Source: Leptolyngbya sp. FACHB-261
GTDB lineage: Bacteria; Cyanobacteriota; Cyanobacteriia; FACHB-261
Reading direction: 5' to 3'
DNA length: 64,000 nt
Assembly (NCBI RefSeq): GCF_014696065.1
Contig: NZ_JACJPL010000024.1
Span: 124,001-188,000 of the forward strand
The translations under genes and the position numbers were made by a program. Below the pieces are notes generated by a model. The model was given only the letters and a program-made list of their open reading frames with translations, made no database searches and was not told the origin of the DNA. Shown here in pieces: positions 16,030 through 25,520 of this stretch. The first letter of the stretch is position 1. Every line of letters starts with the position of its first letter.

Positions 16030-17493
16030 TCACTTAATCAGGTTGGAGAGGAGCGTGTAAACCAAGCGGAACAGGGTCGCTAAAGCCACCGCTGCCAAAC
16101 TGGCGAAAACTGCCAAAGCCAGAGTGGGCACAGCAACGGCTCTCGCCAAAACTAGGGCAGCCGCCACTGTGATGCTCAGTAGGACCAGTCGCTCTGTTTT
16201 TTCAATCCAGCGCAGGGTTTGACCAATGATCAAAAGCGCAACGACTAAGCCCCAGGCCACTAGGCCACCCGAAAGCCCACCCAAAACACCACTGCCCAGC
16301 CCCACAATCAGTCGCCAGAGCAAACCGGCTTCAAAACCAGTAAAGGCCGCCGAAACTAGCAACCGTGTTAGCGAGAAACCAGCCGATGTGGCTGGGGATT
16401 GAGCTGGGGGTGCGGGGACCGGGGGCGGAGGAGCTGGGGTTGGAGCCGGTTTTTGCAGGTTAGTCGAGCGACGCTTGGAGAGCCGCTTGGAAGCCGGGGG
16501 CTGGGGGGTTAGAGGTTGAGAGGCTGGAGGCTGGGGACTAGGGATCGGGGTTTGCAGGGCAGCTAGAGCTTCACCGGCAGTTTGAAAGCGTCGGGTCGGT
16601 GCCGACTCCAGCATCCGATCTAGAACACTGCCGAGATGGTCACTCACCTGGGTATGCGGTCGCCAAGCCCAGCAGTTGTTGTGGGGGTCAAACAGTTCCT
16701 CTGGTGGCTTACCCGTGAGCAAGCAGATGCAGGTCACGGCCAGGGAATAGAGATCGGTCGAAGGAAACACAGCGTTGCCGTGAGTCTGTTCGGTGGGCGC
16801 AAAAAAGGGAGTGTAGATGCCAGTGAGCCCTCGTGCTGGGTTGGCAGCAGCTCGGGTTACCTGCTTCACCGCACCAAAATCTAGCAAATACAACCGTCCA
16901 TCTTTGCGCCGCATAATGTTGGCGGGCTTAATGTCGCGATGGATCGAGCCAGCCTCATGGACGAATTCCAGCACCGGCAGCATGGAGGTCAGCACTTCCC
17001 GCCCCTTGGCTTCGCTGAAGGGTCCCTGGTCGTGCAGTTCCTCTTCTAGCGTTTGGCCATCGACAAACTCTTGAACCAGGAAAAAGAACTCCTGGGCTGC
17101 TTGAGAACCAAAGCCTTTAACGGGCAACTCAAAAAAGGCCAGAAGATCAGGGATCTGCGGGTGTCGTCCCAGGTCTTCGAGCACTTCGCCTTCGCGAATA
17201 AACAATTGCTTGGCTGTCTCTAGCTGATTGGCATCTAGACCCAGCGAGGGCTGCAACTGCTTCACTACACAGCGACGTAAACCAGGTGTATAACGATCCT
17301 GGGCAATGAAAGTGGCACCAAAGCCACCCCGAGCTAACGGTTTTATAATCAGGTAGCGGCCCACCAGAATCAGGGGCATACCGCAGGTGGTGCAGAACTT
17401 TTGCTGCACCGTTTTGAGGGTCGCTAGACTGTCAAGATCGCTATAGCTATTGAGTGGGCGAGGACAGCCAGGACGGGTGCAGAAGAGGTCCAT
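16030..17493 (-). CDS. Serine/threonine protein kinase with zinc-ribbon head and membrane tail
   Basis: The N-terminus has paired cysteines (CTRPGCPRPL and FCTTCGMPL), a zinc-ribbon-like cap common in cyanobacterial kinases. The kinase domain (about residues 47-310) has the Gly loop LARGGFGATF, the Lys in CVVKQLQP, the catalytic loop IHRDIKPANIM and DFG in LLDFGAVKQV. A Pro-rich linker leads to about four hydrophobic segments (residues 380-485), so the kinase is held at the membrane by its C-terminus. All core catalytic residues are present. It is probably the first gene of an operon with the binding protein at 14549-15949, and it is divergent from the TPR gene at 17756. Confidence 0.92.
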   Translation of the reverse strand: MDLFCTRPGCPRPLNSYSDLDSLATLKTVQQKFCTTCGMPLILVGRYLIIKPLARGGFGATFIAQDRYTPGLRRCVVKQLQPSLGLDANQLETAKQLFIREGEVLEDLGRHPQIPDLLAFFELPVKGFGSQAAQEFFFLVQEFVDGQTLEEELHDQGPFSEAKGREVLTSMLPVLEFVHEAGSIHRDIKPANIMRRKDGRLYLLDFGAVKQVTRAAANPARGLTGIYTPFFAPTEQTHGNAVFPSTDLYSLAVTCICLLTGKPPEELFDPHNNCWAWRPHTQVSDHLGSVLDRMLESAPTRRFQTAGEALAALQTPIPSPQPPASQPLTPQPPASKRLSKRRSTNLQKPAPTPAPPPPVPAPPAQSPATSAGFSLTRLLVSAAFTGFEAGLLWRLIVGLGSGVLGGLSGGLVAWGLVVALLIIGQTLRWIEKTERLVLLSITVAAALVLARAVAVPTLALAVFASLAAVALATLFRLVYTLLSNLIK

Positions 17494-17755
17494 GGGCGTT
17501 TATCCGTCTCGCTGGCAGCGTTCCCAGAAACTGAGCCATCTCCAGAGTATCGTCTCCAGTTTGCTTCTTTGGTGGTTCCTTGGATAGTCCCAGAGATTTT
17601 GGCGACGATTCTGGCTTGCTGCGATTGAAGTCTGAGCCTGTGATGCAGAATTTTGGCCCTATTTTGGCCCTCAGGTTGCAGGCGCTTTCCGATTAGACCT
17701 GGATTAGCCTGTATAGGGTAGCAGGTGCCAGTAGCCCGGATGGGGCCTTGAAGCC

Positions 17756-20536
17756 ATGATTGCTACGATCGACAGCCTAATCAGTGCGGATGGTGCCTCC
17801 GAAGAGCAACCGAATCCGGTGCAGTTCATGAACGATGAAACCTACCAGCGACTCAAGGCTGTCTTGCAACTCAGGTTGCGTCGCCAAGTGCTGATCGCAG
17901 TTTGCGACAACTTGCAGCTCCGGTCTCAGCTGCTGCAAGCTTGTCACCAAGATTTATCCACGAGTGCTAAACTGGTGGATCTGCAACTGGAAATGACAGA
18001 TCCAGATCCCTTGGCGCAGGTGAGCGAGTGGCTGCGCAATAACCCAGGCTATCCTCAACCAGTATTCCAGGTGCTGGGCATTGAGCGTCTGACTCTGGCT
18101 CCCGCTCTGGCGCAAAAGCTGTTTCTCAGCAATTTGGAGCGCATTGAGTCTGCGTTGCGGCACCTAGACTCAACCCTGGTGTTCTGGTTCACCCAGCCCT
18201 GGGCCAGTGCAGCTTGTCAGTCTGCGCCTCTGTTCTGGAGTTGGCGCAGTGGGGTTTTCGAATTTGAAGGCGATCCCACCCCAATTGCAAACCAGGGCAG
18301 TGTAGCTGTGCCCGATATCCGGTTGCCAGAAAACGCGCCGAGTCTGGCGGAGCGCGAGACGGTCACAACCGAGCTGCTTACCACCGTGTTTGGGATGGCC
18401 AACGGCTCAGCCGAGTCACCACCTCCTGACTTAACCCCTGCTACGCGCCCACTTTCCCCTAGACCCCTTGAGGCTGCAAGTGCCGCTCCGGCTGAGGCCC
18501 CAGAGGATCTAGCTGAAGCAATGGCCAACGAAGCTATTGCCGAAGCGACTCTTGAACCTGCTAATGATCTAGACAATCAGCGGGCCAATGAGGTCATTAG
18601 CGAATCTGTCGGTGAACTTACCAGTGGACCAGTTGGTGAATTTGAGACAGTCAGCAGCCTAGAGGAACCAGACTCGCTCCAAGTGCAGAGCGAGGAAGTC
18701 GATTACCTCAGCCCCGAGGACTTGCAGGAATATGAGTCGATCCAGGCTGAGATGGTGTCTGCGGCTTTAGAACAGGTCGCTCTTGGTTTGGAAGCGCCGA
18801 GTCTGGCCGAGTTAGAAGCGGCGATTAATCAGAGTCTGGCTGCATACCAGGAGCCCACCGAGGTTAATCTGACCGATGCGGATTTGCCGGAGGATCTGGA
18901 TGGCTTAGGGTCCCTGTTTGATGCCGTGCTGGTCGAGCCAACGCTGCCGCCTGTTGAAGCCCCTGCAGCCGGCCCACCAGCTCAGACCCAATCGCCAACC
19001 CAATCTCAACCTCAATCTCTAGCTGCTCAAGCCGAGCCTGAGCAGGAAACCCCTCAAGATCTGGGTCTAGGTTCACTGTTTAGTGATGCCCTCATCGATC
19101 AGGGTCAGGGTGAGGACACGGGGTCGCTCTTCAGTGAGGCACTGATTAATGAGCTGATTGCTGCTGAAGCGCTGCCTGAGACACCCGTTGAGCTGCCTAT
19201 AGACCTACCTATAGAGTTGCCCGTTGAGACACCCCCTGAGATACCCAGGGAGATACCCACTGAGACGCCAGCAGCACCAGTTGATCTGCTAGATGAGACT
19301 GAAACAACGCAACTGATAGAACCCACTGAGGTTCAAGAACAGCGCGGCGAGATTGCTGAACTAGAGGAGACACAAGCCAGTCCTGCGCTGCTGGCGCTGG
19401 AGTACCGTAGGCTGGGTGACTCGTTCCGAGAATTATCGGAGCAGCAGGGTGGACTCAATCCTTCCCATCTGCTCCAAGCTGCCCAAGCTTATCAGCAAGC
19501 CTTAGATCACCTGGATCGGACCCAAACCCCAGCCGAGTATGCCGAAATCCAGAACGACTTGGGCAATGTCTTCTGGCTAATTGCGCAGCACAGCACCGAC
19601 CCAGCGGCCTGCCTACATTCCAGCATCGCGGCCTATGAAGCGGCGCTGCAAGTAGCCGACTCAGCTCGCTACCCACAGGCTTACGCGATGGTCCAGAACA
19701 ACCTGGGCACCGCCTACTCTGATTTAGCGCGTTACAAGGAACCAGCCGCTAACCTGCAACGGGCAGTTCTGGCTTATCAGGCCGCTTTGCTCTATCGCAC
19801 ACCAGATAGCGAACCACTCAAATACGCCGCCACCCAAAACAACTTGGGCACTGCCTATTGGAACCTAGCTCAATACGTAGAGCCCACCAAACATTTACAA
19901 CGGGCAATCCAGGCCTATCTCAGCGCCTTGGAATACTACACACCTGAAACTGATGCTCTCTCCTACGCCATGATCCAGAACAACCTGGGTACGGCCTACT
20001 GGCAGATTTCTCAGCAAAAGGGGATTGAAGCAGCTGATGCACCAGCCAGCCTGCTGCAAGCGATTGGCGCTTATGAAGCAGCCTTGGTCTATCGCACATC
20101 AGAACGCCATCCGAGCGGTTACGCAGCGACGCAAAACAACCTGGGCACAGCCTACTGGCATCTCTCTAAACACCTGGATCCGGAGCAAAATCTGCAACGT
20201 GCGATCATGGCCTATGAAGCGGCTTTGCACTACACCGAGGTGCGCCAGCCGCCAGTTTCAGCCAGCTTTGATCTCGGGGCCACTCACAACAACTTGGGTT
20301 TGGCCTATCGGCATTTGCCCACTGGCAATCGCCGCCGCAATTTAGACCGTGCTTTACGTCACCACGGCCACGCTGCCCAAGGCTGGAAGAGCCAACCTCA
20401 GGCGTACCAGAGTGCCGTTGGCAACTTGGTTCAAGATATTCGTACAGCGTTTACTGAATTTGGCATTGAGGGCCAGGCCAAAGCTCTGTCTAGCGTTCCA
20501 GCGGAACTGCTCAGTGATGTCATGAAGCGGCTCTAA
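17756..20536 (+). CDS. Large TPR protein with acidic linker
   Basis: The 926-residue product has three parts. Residues 20-190 look like an NTPase-type fold (RRQVLIAVCDNLQLRSQLLQ, then FQVLGIERLTLAPALAQKL) but show no Walker A motif. Residues 190-545 are highly acidic and Pro/Glu-rich, with two similar LGSLFSDALI/TGSLFSEALI motifs. Residues 545-860 are TPR-like repeats of roughly 50 residues containing QNNLGTAYW and LQRAIQAYLSAL. No signal peptide is present. The kinase is transcribed divergently from a shared 262-bp gap, so the two might be coregulated. A scaffold role is inferred. Confidence 0.82.
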   Translation: MIATIDSLISADGASEEQPNPVQFMNDETYQRLKAVLQLRLRRQVLIAVCDNLQLRSQLLQACHQDLSTSAKLVDLQLEMTDPDPLAQVSEWLRNNPGYPQPVFQVLGIERLTLAPALAQKLFLSNLERIESALRHLDSTLVFWFTQPWASAACQSAPLFWSWRSGVFEFEGDPTPIANQGSVAVPDIRLPENAPSLAERETVTTELLTTVFGMANGSAESPPPDLTPATRPLSPRPLEAASAAPAEAPEDLAEAMANEAIAEATLEPANDLDNQRANEVISESVGELTSGPVGEFETVSSLEEPDSLQVQSEEVDYLSPEDLQEYESIQAEMVSAALEQVALGLEAPSLAELEAAINQSLAAYQEPTEVNLTDADLPEDLDGLGSLFDAVLVEPTLPPVEAPAAGPPAQTQSPTQSQPQSLAAQAEPEQETPQDLGLGSLFSDALIDQGQGEDTGSLFSEALINELIAAEALPETPVELPIDLPIELPVETPPEIPREIPTETPAAPVDLLDETETTQLIEPTEVQEQRGEIAELEETQASPALLALEYRRLGDSFRELSEQQGGLNPSHLLQAAQAYQQALDHLDRTQTPAEYAEIQNDLGNVFWLIAQHSTDPAACLHSSIAAYEAALQVADSARYPQAYAMVQNNLGTAYSDLARYKEPAANLQRAVLAYQAALLYRTPDSEPLKYAATQNNLGTAYWNLAQYVEPTKHLQRAIQAYLSALEYYTPETDALSYAMIQNNLGTAYWQISQQKGIEAADAPASLLQAIGAYEAALVYRTSERHPSGYAATQNNLGTAYWHLSKHLDPEQNLQRAIMAYEAALHYTEVRQPPVSASFDLGATHNNLGLAYRHLPTGNRRRNLDRALRHHGHAAQGWKSQPQAYQSAVGNLVQDIRTAFTEFGIEGQAKALSSVPAELLSDVMKRL

Positions 20537-20626
20537 GCGAAGTAGCCAGGCCAGAGATTTAGGCTAGAGATAGAGGAGTAAAGATTTTCTGGACTCTTCG
20601 CAAGGTTGCCTGAGCACAGGTCTATG

Positions 20627-20669
20627 ATCCATTGGTTAATCCATCTGTTTGATGGACTAACCAATGGAT
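20627..20669. other. Long near-perfect hairpin between the TPR and CHAP genes
   Basis: ATCCATTGGTTA (20627-20638) pairs perfectly with TAACCAATGGAT (20658-20669). After one mismatch, TCCATC (20640-20645) pairs with GATGGA (20651-20656) around loop TGTTT. TGTTTGATGG from the loop recurs right after the stem at 20670-20679. The 18-pair stem could be a terminator for the TPR gene (weak T-tract), a structured leader of the CHAP gene, or an operator. Confidence 0.7.
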
Positions 20670-20723
20670 TGTTTGATGGCCGTTCGTGCTCGCTTCCTTT
20701 GTAAGTTTTAGGGATGGAAAACC

Positions 20724-21518
20724 ATGTCAGCCGTGACCGTTCAAGGCATCGATGAAAGTAAATTATCGGCTCCAGCACGCAGTGCACTCGCAATTCTAAA
20801 AAGCTTGCCAGCTGAGCAAGTCAACGAGTTCAAACAAACTGTCGGTCTGAGTCAACCTGGGGTTATTGGCCCTACCTCTCCACAAGCGTTTGTGCAGTTC
20901 TGTGAGCGGGAAGGGGTTGACCTATCGCCTGCGGGCATCAGTGCTTTTAAGGCATCACAAAATCTAGAGAAGAGCTCAGAGATTGGCCCGACAACGGCTG
21001 CTAAGTACTACGCTGCCTACAAAAATCGCAAGACCAATCCTGAGAAAGAACTGGTCGCTGTTGCTACTTCCTACGTCGGCGTTGAGGAGCGCGGACCTAA
21101 TCGCGGCAAAGAAGTTGAGATGTTCCAGAAGGCCGTAGATGGCAAGGCTCAGGGTGAGCCTTGGTGTATGGGCTTTGTGCAGTTCTGCATCAAAACCGTT
21201 GAAGCTTCCACACGGTCTCAGTCCAAAATTTTTCGCTCTGAGCACTGCTTAACCGTTTGGGAGAAATCGCCTAAAGATCTACGCTTGGCACGACCGGAAC
21301 CAGGTTGCTTGATCATCTGGCGCCACGGTAACAGCTCAAAAGGGCACGTCGGCTTTGTAGAGAAAGTTAAGGCCGATGGCAAGAATTTCACAACGGTGGA
21401 AGGCAACACAGGTGGCGGCAGTGGCGTCGAGCGCGAAGGTGATGGGGTCTACCGCAAGTCACGGGACATTGACGGAGCGGGTTCGATGAAAGTCGCAGGC
21501 TTCCTGCGCGTTTTCTAG
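20724..21518 (+). CDS. CHAP-domain peptidoglycan amidase/endopeptidase without signal peptide
   Basis: The C-terminal half is a CHAP (NlpC/P60-like) hydrolase: the nucleophile Cys in GEPWCMGFVQFCIK, the His in KGHVGFVEKV, and the polar residue in TTVEGNTGGG. The N-terminal 110 residues contain two related segments (FKQTVGLSQPGVIGPTSPQA and FKASQNLEKSSEIGPTTAAK) resembling small peptidoglycan-binding repeats. CHAP enzymes cut the cell-wall peptide. ATG 20724 has GGATGG upstream. The absence of any export signal is notable; release by lysis, a dedicated exporter or cytosolic storage would be needed. It is preceded by a strong hairpin. Confidence 0.85.
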   Translation: MSAVTVQGIDESKLSAPARSALAILKSLPAEQVNEFKQTVGLSQPGVIGPTSPQAFVQFCEREGVDLSPAGISAFKASQNLEKSSEIGPTTAAKYYAAYKNRKTNPEKELVAVATSYVGVEERGPNRGKEVEMFQKAVDGKAQGEPWCMGFVQFCIKTVEASTRSQSKIFRSEHCLTVWEKSPKDLRLARPEPGCLIIWRHGNSSKGHVGFVEKVKADGKNFTTVEGNTGGGSGVEREGDGVYRKSRDIDGAGSMKVAGFLRVF

Positions 21519-21536
21519 CGCGGTTCAGCTTAAGGT

Positions 21537-22289
21537 TTACTGGCTTTGTTGAGCACAAAATGCCAGCGCAACCGCTAGGCAGTCAGTCTGTTGAGGATAA
21601 GTTACTGCTGGCCGTTCAACTAGGCACCAATCAATGCCTAGCTCAGCCACTAGTGCTGCCTTGACATCTTCGCCGCCAGCTGAACCTGAAGCCTTGCTGA
21701 CCAGTAGGTCAATCCGCCAGTGCTGCCAAAGTGCCCGTTCCAGGGCGAGCGGGACAGGTGGGCGCAGTGCGATCAGACGGTCTGAGCTGAAGCCAGCCTC
21801 AAGTGCCGCTTGCAGAGCAGTCACCGAAGGTAGAAGCCGGGCAAATAGGCTGGCTTTGTTCTGCCAAGAGGCGAACAGCGCTAAAGGGCGATAGCCCACC
21901 ACTAGCAACACCCGCTTGCCCAGCAATACCTGACTGCTCAACAGTGCTTGGAAATCGGCAAAGTACTTCACCCCAGACGATTCTAGGCAGCTCAAGTCAG
22001 CTCCTAGCACAGGTCGTTCGAAGCGCAGGTAGGGCAAGTGGGTTGTCAGCGCCAGCCGCGAGATCTCAGTAGCAAAGGGATGGGAGGCATCCAAAATTGC
22101 CGTTATTCGATGGGCTTCTAGAAAACTCGGTAGCGTCTCAGCCTCTAATCGCCCTACCCAAACAGTTGCGCCTGGATAGAGTTCGCGAGCCGCTTGGGTC
22201 GTGACGCTCACAACAAAGGCTAGCCCTGCCTGGATGAGTTGCTGCGCTAGTTCGGCGCTCTCTTGCGTGCCTCCAATTAACCAGATCAC
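21537..22289 (-). CDS. cobK: Cobalt-precorrin-6A reductase (CobK/CbiJ)
   Basis: The protein matches CobK/CbiJ: N-terminal IWLIGGTQESAELAQQL, then ILDASHPFATEISRLAL, then PYLRFERPVLG, and C-terminal LLVSKASGSAGGEDVKAAL. The enzyme reduces the macrocycle of (cobalt-)precorrin-6A during cobalamin synthesis using NADPH. I prefer GTG 22289, which gives the family-like start MIWLIGGT; a TTG seven codons upstream is possible but adds unsupported residues. It lies directly downstream of cobM, so the two form a small cobalamin operon. Confidence 0.92.
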   Translation of the reverse strand: MIWLIGGTQESAELAQQLIQAGLAFVVSVTTQAARELYPGATVWVGRLEAETLPSFLEAHRITAILDASHPFATEISRLALTTHLPYLRFERPVLGADLSCLESSGVKYFADFQALLSSQVLLGKRVLLVVGYRPLALFASWQNKASLFARLLPSVTALQAALEAGFSSDRLIALRPPVPLALERALWQHWRIDLLVSKASGSAGGEDVKAALVAELGIDWCLVERPAVTYPQQTDCLAVALAFCAQQSQ

Positions 22290-22319
22290 GATACAGACTT
22301 TAAAAGGCAAAAAGGCGGT

Positions 22320-23105
22320 CTAGTGGGAACCGGCGCGGGGTCGGAACAGGTGGCTGTGGTCTGGACTATAGAGGCGAGAGCGGGCAGCAGAGTGACCAGG
22401 CTCTAGCTTCAGAGCTGGGCTGATCAGGTAGAGGGTCGTGCGAATCAGCTCTTGTTGCTGGGTTGTGCTCGCCATCTCAGAGAGGGGCACTGTCCAGATC
22501 TGCTCATCTGGCCAGCCCAGCCGGAAACAGATGGCTACAGGCGTGTCCGGTTCATAGGCCGTAAGCAGCTTCGCCTGAGCATCTTCCACGTGGCGAGCGC
22601 TCAAATATAGGCAGAGCGAGGCTCGATGCGCTGCCAACGCCGCGAGTTCTTCACCCTCTGGCACCTGGGTGCGGCCACTGATGCGCGTCAGAATAATCGT
22701 CTGCACCAGCCCTGGCACCGTCAATTCCACCTTCAAGCTGGCGGCTGCGGCCTGAAAGGCACTAATGCCTGGAATCACTTCAAAGGGAATCTGCGCTTGC
22801 GCTAACGCCTGCATTTGCTCATGAACGGCTCCGTACAAGCTGGGGTCCCCTGAATGTAGTCGCACTACAGATTTGCCAGCCTGCACTCGCGCGACCATCA
22901 GCGGCAAAATTTCCTCGAGTGTCTTGTTAGCGGTTTGGATAATCTCAGCGTCAGCACGGGCAACGCTGAGCATTTGCCGAGGCACGAGCGAGTCGGCATA
23001 CAGAATTACTTCGGCTTCAGCTAGCAACCGTTGGCCGCGCACCGTGATCAGCTCAGGGTCACCCGGACCGGCGCCCACGATATAGACCATGCCTGATGTG
23101 CTCAT
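22320..23105 (-). CDS. cobM: Precorrin-4 C11-methyltransferase (CobM/CbiF)
   Basis: This is a tetrapyrrole methylase. VYIVGAGPGDPELITVRGQR at the N-terminus forms the SAM-binding loop, and SVVRLHSGDPSLYGAVHEQM and PFEVIPGISAFQAAAA are characteristic of CobM/CbiF. It methylates C11 of (cobalt-)precorrin-4 in cobalamin synthesis. The length (about 261 residues) is normal. It is followed by cobK with a gap of about 30 bp; the other cob genes are outside the window. Confidence 0.94.
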   Translation of the reverse strand: MSTSGMVYIVGAGPGDPELITVRGQRLLAEAEVILYADSLVPRQMLSVARADAEIIQTANKTLEEILPLMVARVQAGKSVVRLHSGDPSLYGAVHEQMQALAQAQIPFEVIPGISAFQAAAASLKVELTVPGLVQTIILTRISGRTQVPEGEELAALAAHRASLCLYLSARHVEDAQAKLLTAYEPDTPVAICFRLGWPDEQIWTVPLSEMASTTQQQELIRTTLYLISPALKLEPGHSAARSRLYSPDHSHLFRPRAGSH

Positions 23106-23309
23106 TTGGGGCTCCCCTACGGACTTCGGGTAATGGTAACGCGTGCGTGCTCAAGTTCAGCGCTAAACAGCTGTAGTCTTCTGTGTCTCAGCACTATGCA
23201 AGGATCCCTGCCAGCACATAAGATTTCGAGATTGTAAATATTGTGAATTATTAATTGGAATGTTAAGTTTATTAAATAAGATTATTAGAATTTCCAGAGG
23301 ATCGCACCA

Positions 23310-23876
23310 ATGACCACCGCTCAGCGTCCAACGCTCGTCTTTACAGGGCTACTCCAGTCTGATGTCGCCGCTAGCACTGTCGGTCAATTGGCTTGGGCTG
23401 TTTTGCGTGTCATTGCTGGAACGGTGATGATTCAGCACGGGCTGGAGAAGATAGGTGACATTCAAGGCTTTGCAGATGCCTACGTTTCTGCAATTGGCTT
23501 GCCCTTCCCAATTTTCTTTAGTTACTGCGCAGCCTTCGCGGAGCTGATCGGCGCACCGCTAGTTATCCTGGGTCTCTTTACCCGCTTGGGTTCTCTAGCA
23601 CTGCTAGGGACAATGTCTGTAGCAATTTATCACCACCTTTTGGTTGCCGGTCTGAACCTGTCCTACCTGGAACTCTCCCTGCTCTACACAGGCTGTTTTG
23701 CCTTCTTCTTGGTCAATGGTGGTGGACGTTTCTCATTGGACGCGCTGATTGATGCCTGGCTAGTTCGGGGCTCTCAGGCACGCCGCTTGGAAACCCTGGA
23801 AGCCTCCTACACCGCCTCTGAGCAAATTCTGCAATCTACCGAGGTTGCTCCTGAGATTTCAGTCGAGCAGAAGTGA
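23310..23876 (+). CDS. DoxX family membrane protein
   Basis: The 188-residue protein has about four membrane helices and the DoxX signature: WAVLRVIAGTVMIQHGLEKI, then YCAAFAELIGAPLVILGLFT, and GCFAFFLVNGGGRFSLD. DoxX relatives are membrane proteins of unclear function linked to quinone or thiol metabolism and oxidative stress. GAGG lies about ten bases before ATG 23310. The 80 bp upstream are very AT-rich (near 23220-23300) and probably contain the promoter. A strong terminator follows. Confidence 0.9.
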   Translation: MTTAQRPTLVFTGLLQSDVAASTVGQLAWAVLRVIAGTVMIQHGLEKIGDIQGFADAYVSAIGLPFPIFFSYCAAFAELIGAPLVILGLFTRLGSLALLGTMSVAIYHHLLVAGLNLSYLELSLLYTGCFAFFLVNGGGRFSLDALIDAWLVRGSQARRLETLEASYTASEQILQSTEVAPEISVEQK

Positions 23877-23969
23877 TTGGTGCGCAATTCAATCACCCTT
23901 CATTCGTCCTTCATTGGTCATTTCTGATTAGCTACTTCTCAAGCCACCGCTGATCAAAAGTAGGCATCA

Positions 23970-24007
23970 CTAAAAGAGGGCAGGGTTGTAACCTTGCCCT
24001 CTTTTAG
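23970..24007. terminator. Bidirectional terminator between doxX-like gene and htrA-like gene
   Basis: CTAAAAGAGGGCA (23970-23982) pairs perfectly with TGCCCTCTTTTAG (23995-24007), with a TTTT tract on either strand inside the stem ends. It lies between convergent genes and can serve both. Confidence 0.88.
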
Positions 24008-24106
24008 TCTTTGAGGAATCAGTGCGGCATCAGTCTTTGCTAACCGCTTTATTGAGAATGAGTTGTTGAAAACGAGCTAGTCGTTAATCAACCGAGATGG
24101 CAAACA

Positions 24107-25315
24107 TCAAGAAGCGCGTTGCTGAGTTGGGAAGACCCCAGGCTGAACATTGAGGCTGCGTTGCTGGCCATTACGGTTGATCTGAAGCTGGAGATTACCC
24201 CCTACCTTGCTGGCTTCTACTCTCTGCTGAAGCTGGTTAGAGTTGGTGACTGCTTGACCATCGGCCTGAGTAATCACATCACCACTACGCAAACCGGCTC
24301 GCGCCGCAGGCGAATTTGGCTCTACGCCTGCCACCAGCACACCCTGATCCACTTCGACCCGCATCGGGCTATTGGGGTTGTCGTTGATCTGCTTACGAAT
24401 GTCGGCGCTGAGCGTCACCATCCGAATGCCCAAATAGGGGTGATCCACCCGACCAGTAGCGACCAGTTGGTCAGCAATGCGCCGGGCTGTATCAATGGGA
24501 ATCGCAAAACCCAAGCCCTGAGCCCCTTGAATGATTGCCGTATTGACGCCCACTACTTGACCATCCTGGTTGAGCAAGGGACCGCCCGAGTTGCCGGGGT
24601 TGATCGCAGCGTCTGTCTGGATGAAGTCAACCCGTTGGTCGTTCACCCCCACTTGGCCGCTAGAACGCCCCAGCGCACTGATAATACCGGCGGTGACTGT
24701 GTTGTTGAAGCCCAAAGGATTACCAATGGCGATGGCCCACTGGCCCGGCTGCAGGTTACTAGAAGCCCCCAGAGGCGCCACTGGTAACTCTGTGGCATTG
24801 ATTTTGATCACCGCAATGTCAGTCAGCGGGTCCGTTCCCAGCACCCGGCCTTGGAAATTACGCCCATCTTTGAGAGTGACGGTCACAGTATCGGCACCAG
24901 ACACTACATGCGCATTAGTGATAATGCGACCGTCAGCACTAACAATAAAGCCAGAGCCCAACCCACGCTCCGTTCGCTCTCGCGGAATCTGGCGCGGATC
25001 GATACCAAAGAAGGACCGGAAGAACGGGTCATTAAAGACGGGTGGCACTCTCATCGTCACCGTTCTTGAGGAATCAATCCGGACCACTGCTGGTCCAACT
25101 CGCTCCACTGCTGAGGCAATAAAGTTTGAACCAAAGGCGGCAGCGCGATTACCTGGAATCGTGCCAGGAGCTGCTTGGGCCACCAATGTACGACCTACTG
25201 CCACGGCCTCGGTACCTGCATCGGCAGGGGACCAGCGGGAGCTAATCAACATCCCCCCTGCGCCCAACAGCAGCAGAGATACACAGGCTGCCGACTGCTT
25301 GAGGATTCTGTTCAT
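24107..25315 (-). CDS. HtrA/Deg-type trypsin-like serine protease with one PDZ domain
   Basis: The catalytic triad is visible: His in [13 protein letters not shown], Asp in [11 protein letters not shown] and Ser in [16 protein letters not shown]. One PDZ domain follows ([20 protein letters not shown]). An N-terminal hydrophobic segment ([17 protein letters not shown]) exports or anchors it to the periplasm or thylakoid lumen, where HtrA proteases act in protein quality control. ATG 25315 has AAGGTGATC before it; the in-frame extension to 25438 is unlikely to be translated. The cyanobacterial set is HtrA, HhoA and HhoB; I cannot say which this one is. Confidence 0.93.
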   Translation of the reverse strand: MNRILKQSAACVSLLLLGAGGMLISSRWSPADAGTEAVAVGRTLVAQAAPGTIPGNRAAAFGSNFIASAVERVGPAVVRIDSSRTVTMRVPPVFNDPFFRSFFGIDPRQIPRERTERGLGSGFIVSADGRIITNAHVVSGADTVTVTLKDGRNFQGRVLGTDPLTDIAVIKINATELPVAPLGASSNLQPGQWAIAIGNPLGFNNTVTAGIISALGRSSGQVGVNDQRVDFIQTDAAINPGNSGGPLLNQDGQVVGVNTAIIQGAQGLGFAIPIDTARRIADQLVATGRVDHPYLGIRMVTLSADIRKQINDNPNSPMRVEVDQGVLVAGVEPNSPAARAGLRSGDVITQADGQAVTNSNQLQQRVEASKVGGNLQLQINRNGQQRSLNVQPGVFPTQQRAS

Positions 25316-25520
25316 CGAGAGATCACCTTGTTCTGTGAGATCGCGTTGAGATCTAGACCTAAGCCCATCCAAGGACAATTGTAAAAACTGAGTGCGACGT
25401 CCGTATGACCTCAGTTTGACAGCCCAGCTGCCTATCACTGCCCTATCTAATCTGTAGCTGAAGGCTCCCGTATGCTGAAGAAGTCAGCCCGACTCCAAAA
25501 AAATAAAAAAAACCTCTGCC

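Noticed and set aside
24570-25349. 259-codon plus-strand frame opposite the HtrA-like gene
   Set aside because: It is an antisense shadow of a gene with clear protease motifs; low-complexity composition and no ribosome-binding site.
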